Shown: positions 56,591-64,000 of the stretch, piece after piece
Numbering within the stretch: position 1 is the stretch's first letter
Layout: each line of letters opens with the position of its first letter
Origin: Hydractinia symbiolongicarpus
Taxonomy: Eukaryota; Cnidaria; Hydrozoa; Anthoathecata; Hydractiniidae
Assembly (NCBI RefSeq): GCF_029227915.1
Contig: NC_079876.1
Location: 28,493,828 to 28,557,827 of the forward strand
Length of the DNA: 64,000 nucleotides
Direction: 5' to 3'
Notes under the pieces: generated by a model
Told to the model about the DNA's origin: nothing
What the model saw: the letters and a program-made list of their open reading frames with translations, nothing else
The model's database searches: none
Position numbers and translations under genes: made by a program

Positions 56591-56787
56591 TGTTGAAATA
56601 TGTGACGCTCACTTGCTATCTTTTATTTAGTTGTGAACCGGTGGTTTTATTATTTTATGTTAGAACTGTCACGTGCATTATATTACGCACATTTTTTTTA
56701 TTCTCTACGTTTTTCTGTGATCTGATTGTTCTTTATGAGAGAAAAAGTACTCTATGAGTGAGAAATTCTTTGTGTCTGTTTTTATCA
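56591..56787 (+). repeat. Copia 3' LTR
   Basis: 197 bp. Differs from the 5' LTR at 6 sites (two C/T changes, GATCAG-C versus GATCTG-A, and two near ATTCTTTGTG), with no length change. Confidence 0.95.
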
Positions 56788-56792
56788 CCAAC

Positions 56793-57050
56793 ACCGATTC
56801 GTATTTGCAGCGAGCTAAAAATAAGAATTTTGAAACGACCTTTGGGACACAGTAAATAACGACTTTCGAAATTCAAAACGTTTTGTGCACGTATCAATCC
56901 ATCAAGATTAATGTGTTTTAAAAAACATTTTTCTAAAAAACACCTTTACCTCTCTTCAAAACCTCTTCACAAAAAAATGTAACTGCACTTCCTTCAAACA
57001 ATCGATCGGTCAAGAAAAGGGATAGATATTCGGTTGAAAAAGAAAACTTT
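56793..57050 (-). repeat. Right arm of the inverted-repeat element split by Copia
   Basis: Reverse complement of 52100-52310. On the minus strand it reads TTTCAACCGAATATCTATCC, GACCGATCG, ATTGTTTGAAGGAAGTGCAG, GAGGTTTTGAAGAGAGGTAA and ATGTTTTTTAAAACACATTA. Confidence 0.7.
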
Positions 57051-57284
57051 TATATCGTGGGATTTAGAAGTAAAATATAAAACTCGTAAATATTATCCGT
57101 CTTTCTTATCACTCATATGTACAGCAACTGTCTTTCTCACCACGTGAATTTCATCATCTTTTTCTTCGCTAAGTTGCACATCATACTATTTGTATGAACC
57201 AAGTTACACGATACAACATCTTCCCCGTTTTTTATCGGAATGTTCCTAAGAATATAAAAGTACTTTGTGCAGTTTCAATGTCTA

Positions 57285-57470
57285 AATAGGTTGAGTAACT
57301 GAAACTATGCCTGTGTGTAAACTATATGCATGTCTATGTGCTCTATGTGTTTAATGCTTATACTTTCATTCATGTGGTTGAATAGGTTTAATAACTGAAA
57401 CTATGTCTGTGTGTAAACTATATACATGACTATATGATTTATACTTTCAAGGCTTATACTTTTTTTCCAT
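57285..57470. repeat. Imperfect tandem duplication, unit about 95 bp
   Basis: Both copies contain AATAGGTT.A(G/A)TAACTGAAACTATG, CTGTGTGTAAACTATAT and ACTTTCA. Nothing coding. Confidence 0.7.
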
Positions 57471-57879
57471 TGGTGGTGTGCGGTAACGTTTATGAGGAGT
57501 GAAGGGTTTGGTTGTGACGATTCTGTACTTTGAAGATTGTTTTGATTTTTAATATGTTCCTTATGTTCATCTATGTCGATTTCATCATCATCTTGCTTCG
57601 TTGAATAAAATGGTATCCATGCATTTGAAGGAAATTACTTGAAATGACTGCTGTTGCGAGCGGTACAATGGTTCGTGCGAGGGTTCGTAACGGTAATCAT
57701 GGAAAGTTTCTTACCTGTAATAATGTAAGGATCAGGTTTAAAAATATTTGTAAGTTTATTCTGGTATGATTGCTTTACGAGCACGTGGTCATCAATTTTG
57801 AATTGATTGAACTTGCGGTAGTTGTTGTTTACTGTGTTGTCGTATGTAGGAATTGTTGTACGTATATACCTGCTGGTTG
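57471..57879. other. Interval between duplication and gypsy remnant
   Basis: Probably the worn 3' end of the gypsy remnant on the minus strand. No LTR recognised. Confidence 0.3.
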
Positions 57880-58880
57880 AATATTAGTGCTGGAATGAGG
57901 AGTGGTGCGATTTGACAAAATGAAATTATAGCAAGCGAATGAGGCTCATTAGGCGTTCTACCTGGCCATTAACCTGTGGCCAATTAGGTGAAATTCTTCT
58001 TTGTTTTATACCTTTTTCTTTCATGTATTGTCAAATTTTGAAGGATTTAAACGGTGACAGTTTTCACTGGGTAACCAGACGCTGAAAATGTTTTTTTTAA
58101 ATTATCAATTACTGATTTTGCGGATGTGTATTTTAGGTAACCTATTTCAGGGAATTTTGTCGTGGATTCCATAAATGCTAAAACGTAATACCCATTTGGA
58201 ATTGGCTATAAATTATCGACGTGGACAGTATGCCAAACATGGGATGGTATAGGTGAATTAATTATCGGTCTTTAGATTTTTTACTTGTTGTAGATTGACA
58301 ACCAATGCAGTGTTCGGTTCGTTCTTCAATTAACTTATTCATTCCTATGAAACATGATTTTGTTCTCAGCAAGGCTTTCATTTTTGTTATGCCAAGATGA
58401 CCTGTGAATCGAGTTGCGCCTTTTACATTTACTAATAACTCGTCTACTGTTGGGGTAGGGTAACGAGCGCGTGAATTGCAGTATTTATAATTACATTTCT
58501 CATATCTAAACAAAGTCTGTTATCAGATTTCGGTACCACAACTAATTAAATTAGACCACGGGGTGGGTTTTCCTGTAACACCCTCAATAATTCCTTAAAC
58601 GCTCTAATTTTTTAAGTTCCTCTTTAACTTTACCACGCAATGCAAACGGAATTCGCCTTACAGGTTAGGCTACTGGTTTTACGTTTTTATCGATATAAAG
58701 TTTGACGGTAAAGTCTTTTATTCTGCCTATTTTATCGCTGAACAATGTAACTAAGCACTGCGGAACAGGAGGTTTGATTTTCCTGGGAACGTGATCTAGC
58801 TTTCGATCTCTTTCTGTTTTCGAAATTTCGTTTACAGATAACGAAATAATTTTAAATAAACCAGTCGTTTCGGCTCTACG
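57880..58880 (-). pseudogene. Ty3/gypsy pol remnant, RT start fused to integrase by deletion
   Basis: On the minus strand, from 58880: DKIGRIKDFTVKLYIDKNV, RRIPFALRGKVKEELKKLE, then ARYPTPTVDELL. These are the first RT segments. The text then passes at about 58405 straight into GHLGITKMKALLRTK and HCIGCQ, the HHCC zinc domain of gypsy integrase. Further on come FWxxWP-type worn core pieces and SPNWPQVNGQVERLM near 57960. The RT catalytic site, RNase H and the start of integrase are missing. Many stops and frameshifts are present. Confidence 0.72.
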
Positions 58881-59250
58881 GCGTATTACTGACTTAGTAG
58901 TCCTCTACGGAGGAGTATTTGCTTTACATAATTGTGCAAAAAAAAGGCTCACGTTATTAATAATTAATTATTATGGTACAGCACAAGAGAATGAAAAATA
59001 TGAAAGTAGTAGAAAAATAAGTCCAAGTTTGCAAACACTGCTTTTATGAAACCTAAATGAAACGTAAAAAGCAATAAGAAAACTATTTTTGATTTATTTC
59101 GTTTTTTAAAACGAATTTTAGCCAGTTGAAACTCGTTGCACGAAATACAAATCTAGCTTCGGTAAATTCCAGATCACATAAAAGATAACAAACGACCGTT
59201 CGAACAGAGAACATTCGATTTCTATTGAAAACGAACGTAAAAGAAAAGCT
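58881..59250. other. Interval without a gene
   Basis: AT-rich spacer. The minus open frame 59083-59322 overlaps the LINE remnant and is not supported. Confidence 0.4.
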
Positions 59251-59499
59251 GTGACAGATGTTTTCAAGATTCTCCATAAAATTGATAACGTTAGCAATAT
59301 TCAATACGAGCTGGTGAATCATAATATCAACACGAGAGGTAACAAGTCGCAGATAAGATTACCAAAAGTTAGAACAGAAGCTGGCCGAAAGACTACGAGC
59401 TACTATGGTGCACAATTGTTCAATACACTGAACTTGGATGTACGAAATGAAAAATCTTTTGTCAATTTTAAACGGTATATTTCTAAGCACGAATGGTAA
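59251..59499 (+). pseudogene. C-terminal remnant of a LINE reverse transcriptase
   Basis: The frame reads VFKILHKIDNVSNIQYELV, NTRGNKSQIRLPKVRTEAGR and TTSYYGAQLFNTLNLDVRNE, which is the conserved tail domain of jockey/CR1-like LINE proteins. The stop is at 59499. It is followed after about 530 bp by a long AAT microsatellite in the position of a LINE 3' tail. Confidence 0.6.
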
Positions 59500-60166
<667 letters not shown>

Positions 60167-61280
60167 TATAGTTAATTGGTGGTGCATTTCAGACCAACAT
60201 TTTTTATCTTTGTATTTCTTTTTTTTCTAGTGGTAACACAATAACATTGTTTGTATTTCTTTTAATGTAAATAATCGTTGTTTTGAAACACTTTTATTGG
60301 CCTTCCTTTGTTTTTCGTTGCTTGTATGGAACTTTGGTCTGAAAGATACCACCAAATAATACATGATGTTTTTCTTGTTACAATGCGTCGTACAGCGTTG
60401 GTCATATTATTTTTTTGTGCATTCACTTGTGAATAAATAAACCCCAATTCACTTTTATTTAATAAACATATAAAGTTTTGGAAAAATTTGTTTGTCCAGA
60501 AAATAAAGCGAACTTCTAACGATGCAACACGCGTTGCGGTTTTCATGAGAACGGAATCCAGTGTCGAAAATAACGCTTTCTACAGGACCGAAATTTGTAG
60601 ATATGGCTTTGCTTTTCGACCTTACCAGTTATTGGCCTGGAATTGTCAATGGTATGTGTCAATAATGACATAAAACATGCATTCGTGTGCTCAAAAATGG
60701 CTTTTAAAATACAAAACCTAGAACAGTTAGTCGGAATTGCCCCACCATTTAAAACACAATTACATCGGAAGTTGTCAATGAAACGAAAATCGTTATCGCC
60801 ATCAAGAACAGTGTATATAGAAGTCAAATTTTATGTGCCCATTCGGGTTCACACCAAGTATCAACAGTGGCGCAAAGTTTTTGTGACTGTTGGACCCTGT
60901 TGGTTTTTTCTTGTGAAAAAGAGTATCTGCTAGGTAAGATCTAATTATTTATTGAATTTCTGAGTAGTATATTGTTTACCAAGGTTTCCATTAGTTAAAA
61001 TTTAGCTGGGTACCTAGTTATGGCTAGCCAGAAGCTAGCTAGGTATCTCTAGTTAGGTTCTGGCTAGGGCCAGGAGCTAAACAGTTCAAGAAGGAGCAAC
61101 TGCCATTTAGGCTATTATATGTAGTATATTTAAGCTATGATAGTCTATGCAGGTGATATATCATAATGATACCATTGTTTTCATTAAATAATTGCAAATG
61201 GTTGCTAAGCTGTGATATTCAACAACCCAAGGAAATAATCAAATATTATTTGGGACCCAACGTCACCAGCTGAATGTAAC
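60167..61280. other. Interval with unassigned open frames
   Basis: Open frames of 61-96 codons occur on both strands (for example plus 60643-60933, ending just before a donor-like GTAAGATC, and minus 60543-60827). None shows a recognised motif. GCTAGC-rich text near 61010-61070 is repetitive. Confidence 0.35.
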
Positions 61281-62786
61281 TGTTCTGCCCAATCTTAGGA
61301 CGCTGCCCAATCTTTGGACATAAAATTGCCCAGTCTTAAGACTGGGGTGTCACAAGATTGGGCAAAAGACCAGGGTGTCACAAGATTGGGCAAAAGACCA
61401 TGTTAGGCCCATCCTTGGTGCCTTTTAGATTTTAAAGAAGGGATGTATGTTCTGCCCAGATTGCGAAACGGCCTGTTCACAACCGGGACAGCCGGATTAT
61501 GTATGCATGGTCCGATTATGTTTTTTCCCTGGTTATCAGCGTTCATAACCCGCTTGATTATGAACGCTAATATAAATGGCTGGCATTTTCTTCAAACTTT
61601 GTAAATTAAACATTCTCTGGAAGATAGCACACCCCTAAAAACTAGACATGGTGAAAGAAAAAAGTGTGGACGTAATTCTTAGTATAAACTACTCTTGTAA
61701 ATACATTTCAACATATATACTTTAAAGTAACTAAATTTCACGGAACCTAAATTATTCTTTTTGCAGAAATTATTTTGGTGAAAAGTTATTAAACTTGCGA
61801 ATCCCAAAATTTAGTATTTGCCACGAAATTTTGTTTCATTTAAGAACAACAACAACTTTGCCACCAGGGCTATTTGCTTGTCAGAAGTGATGACAAATGA
61901 TATAAAGCAGTCAGCCCCGATTGTATTTGTTTTATAAGTCTCGAATAATATTTAATTGTCATACATAAGCCGGCCTTTCCCGATTATGTTCGTTCTATAA
62001 TAAGTGAGAAATAATATTAGACTGTCGTATATAAAATGGCCTGCCCTGATTATGTTCCTTTTATAAGTGACAAATAATATTTTTTGAGTAATAAATCGGC
62101 CCATCCTGATTATGTTGCCCTAATTATGTATTTTCTGCCCTGTTCTTAACCAGGGCAAGCTGCAAGTCCCAACAAACATTCTCAGGCACATTAAAACATC
62201 ATATTTTGGGTACTGTTGAATTGACCCAGCCAAATTTTGGACACAGTAGAGTGAAAATCATAGCTAGCTAGGTAGCTGGTAGAGAACGTGTTATACATTT
62301 AGCATTTATATACAGCTTGTAGTAGTGGCTAAATTTTAAAAATAAAATGTTTATATTTATGAAGAATCAGAAAAATCGTATTCAACCATATTATTAGTTA
62401 GCTAGCTGTTAATTTCATTGGATGAGATGTTTAACTAGCTAGCGAGCTGTAGCCAGCTAGTTAATATCATAGTCTATAGAAGAAAAACCTTATTAGACTA
62501 TGCTAATATGGTTGAGTAGTTTCAATTTTTTATACATAAAATACATGGTATATATAAATTGTCAGCCTTCTGATTTTCCAAGAAAAGTTTCAATTTAAAG
62601 TTCCTATTAAGAGGTAAATTCTAAAAAATTTATTGTTCTGTTTGTCTTCCACAATTGTTCTAAGATTGGGCATGTACTTCCATAGATTGGGCAGTCCAGT
62701 CTTAAGACTGGCCACCCATTTGTCACTGTCAGAAGATTGGCCTGGCCAGTCTTAAGACGGGGTGTGTTCCAAGATTGGGCAGAACA
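61281..62786. mobile_element. Palindrome-rich non-coding element with 16-bp terminal inverted repeats
   Basis: The left end is TGTTCTGCCCAATCTT (61281-61296) and the right end AAGATTGGGCAGAACA (62771-62786), exact reverse complements. Inside each end lies CCAGTCTTAAGACTGG (61330-61345 and 62696-62711), a perfect palindrome. There is also an 11-bp stem with 9-nt loop at 61538-61568 (AGCGTTCATAA/TTATGAACGCT). The middle holds about three to four tandem units of roughly 64 bp (61910-62130) with CC.GATTATGTTC.TT.TATAA. No protein-coding capacity. Confidence 0.65.
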
Positions 62787-63060
62787 TAACCCTACAGTGC
62801 CACTGATTTTTATGAGAGTAATAAAAGGTTGAATATTCCAGCACCGCACTGAAAATGTTTCTCGGGACTCAGCCCAAAAGCTATAGGACATGTTTTTTAG
62901 ACCCGGGCTGACATTTTCAATCATGAGAATTGCTAATAATAGTTTTCGCACCTGTATTATTGTTGAATTGAGATGCTGTGAAAAATGGCTTTTCGATGTC
63001 CTGAGAAATGCATAAATTTTTGAACTCTGAAACTATGATAATAGGTCCAAAAACTTTTGG
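62787..63060. other. Interval without a gene
   Basis: Nothing recognised. The minus open frame 62607-62951 overlaps the palindromic element. Confidence 0.4.
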
Positions 63061-63500
63061 CTCTATTTCATTGGACTGGTTTAAAACCACAGCATACCAG
63101 GTTTTGAGATACTCTTTTGATTTTTTAAGAAGTTATGGGACTTTTAATTTTAACCACAAATACGATTTTATACTGTTATTGAAATTGTTTTGTAAAATTA
63201 CCACCTTTAGTAATGTTTAAATTCACAAATGATGTCATGGCAGTATAATAAGCTAATTAATAATTGCAAGCATTTGCATACTCTATTTCATTGGACTGGT
63301 TTAAAACCACAGCATACCAGGTTTTGAGATACTCTTTTGATTTTTTAAGAAGTTATGGGACTTTTAATTTTAACGACAAATACGATTTTATACTGTTATT
63401 GAAATTGTTTTGTAAAATTACCACCTTTAGTAATGTTTAAATTCACAAATGATGTCATGGCAGTATAATAAGCTAATTAATAATTGCAAACATTTGCATA
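63061..63500. repeat. Tandem duplication, exact 220-bp unit, two copies
   Basis: 63061-63280 and 63281-63500 start CTCTATTTCATTGGACTGG and end CATTTGCATA. I see two substitutions (AACCAC/AACGAC and GCAAGC/GCAAAC) and no length change. Confidence 0.92.
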
Positions 63501-63923
63501 CGTGCCATTAAAATTAGGGTTAAGTATCCCCTTTAACCTTTTCCATGAAAATCATAAATGCAGTAAATATCGTAAAAAAGCATAGTTAAAAATTTTTATT
63601 ACGTTCTTTTAAATCAAATTGTTATGTAATTGTATATAATAACAAATTCCTCATGAAGACTCCCAGGAGCTAAATAATTTGGAAAAGCATTTTTTATATA
63701 TAGTTTGTTTGATTTTACTGTTGGTATATTACTTCTGCAACTAAAATAAAACACAGGCTACAACAACCTGTAAATATCAGATATTTACCTAACTAGTCTA
63801 AAATCTCCTAACTAGAATACTATCCTAATAGTATAGTAGCCTAATTTGTTTTCCCTAAATGATGAAGATTGGTTGCATATAGGTAATCTTTACTTATATC
63901 ACTACATAAAGCTTTTTTGTTTT
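63501..63923. other. Interval without a gene
   Basis: AT-rich. Nothing recognised. Confidence 0.4.
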
Positions 63924-63950
63924 GATAGATAGATAGATAGATAGATAGAT
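63924..63950. repeat. GATA microsatellite
   Basis: Nearly seven uninterrupted GATA units near the right edge. Confidence 0.9.
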
Positions 63951-64000
63951 GTGCATATTTTACATGGCTAGCCTCACAAATATCGAGGGATATACCCTGT

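Larger units (their letters stand above)
52367..56787 (+). mobile_element. Copia-type LTR retrotransposon, near-complete
   Basis: Two 197-bp LTRs (52367-52563 and 56591-56787) start TGTTG and end ATCA and differ at 6 positions, about 3%. Both flanks read CCAAC (52362-52366 and 56788-56792), a 5-bp target duplication. The internal region carries gag, protease, integrase, RT and RNase H in Copia order, with one break near 55530. It sits inside an older inverted-repeat element. Confidence 0.95.

Noticed and set aside
62607-62951. Minus-strand ORF of 114 codons
   Set aside because: It overlaps the palindromic end of a non-coding element and has no recognisable motif.

Overview
The window looks like nuclear DNA of an intron-rich, AT-rich animal, probably a cnidarian and perhaps a hydrozoan. 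That is inferred from three things: many short exons with GT/AG borders, the resemblance of several mobile-element families to those common in cnidarians, and the ENPP and NUDT18-like genes. No sequence search was possible, so the taxon is not proven. There is no sign of operons, tRNA genes, rRNA genes or CRISPR arrays.

Genes that look real: (1) a large minus-strand ENPP-family ectonucleotide pyrophosphatase/phosphodiesterase, 33055-46111, for which 26 exons could be placed with matching splice phases at all but one junction; it has an N-terminal membrane anchor, a complete phosphodiesterase domain and a C-terminal nuclease domain that keeps a DRGH motif; (2) a single-exon NUDT18-like Nudix hydrolase, 20608-21507; (3) a single-exon 704-residue protein joining a von Willebrand A domain, a papain-like protease domain and a zinc ribbon, 27609-29723; (4) a small four-exon gene of unknown function, 11058-11913, assembled from splice signals. 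A frameshifted RING-finger fragment lies at 24898-25158, and several single candidate first exons are noted.

Most of the rest is mobile DNA in various states of decay. From left to right: a YqaJ/SWIM-type fragment (503-841); the C-terminal half of a LINE with a PD-(D/E)XK-like nuclease end (1187-2758), followed by a ubiquitin-specific protease reading frame (3359-4370), with two families of structured repeats between and after these coding blocks (2768-5044, with another copy at 22430-22554); a dead DDE transposase region enclosed by inverted copies of a TGACGTCA-bearing repeat (5290-10215, third copy at 49440-50050); a lightly damaged Rep/helicase Helitron on the minus strand (12970-17496); a SAP-like and a LINE remnant (19.2-19.8 kb); an internally deleted Harbinger transposase facing its MADF/Myb-like partner, with a palindrome-rich MITE between them (30460-32520); a LINE with one visible frameshift upstream of the placed ENPP exons (46796-48720); a Penelope-like remnant (51.3 kb); a Copia retrotransposon with 197-bp LTRs and a CCAAC target duplication, nested in an older inverted-repeat element (52367-56787 within about 52100-57050); an internally deleted Ty3/gypsy remnant (57880-58880); another LINE tail (59251-59499) followed by a long AAT repeat; and a palindrome-rich element (61281-62786).

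The observations most worth a second look are the ENPP nuclease domain with apparently intact catalytic residues and no somatomedin-B domains, the VWA-papain-zinc ribbon fusion, and the paired structured RNA repeats that punctuate the LINE/ubiquitin-protease region.
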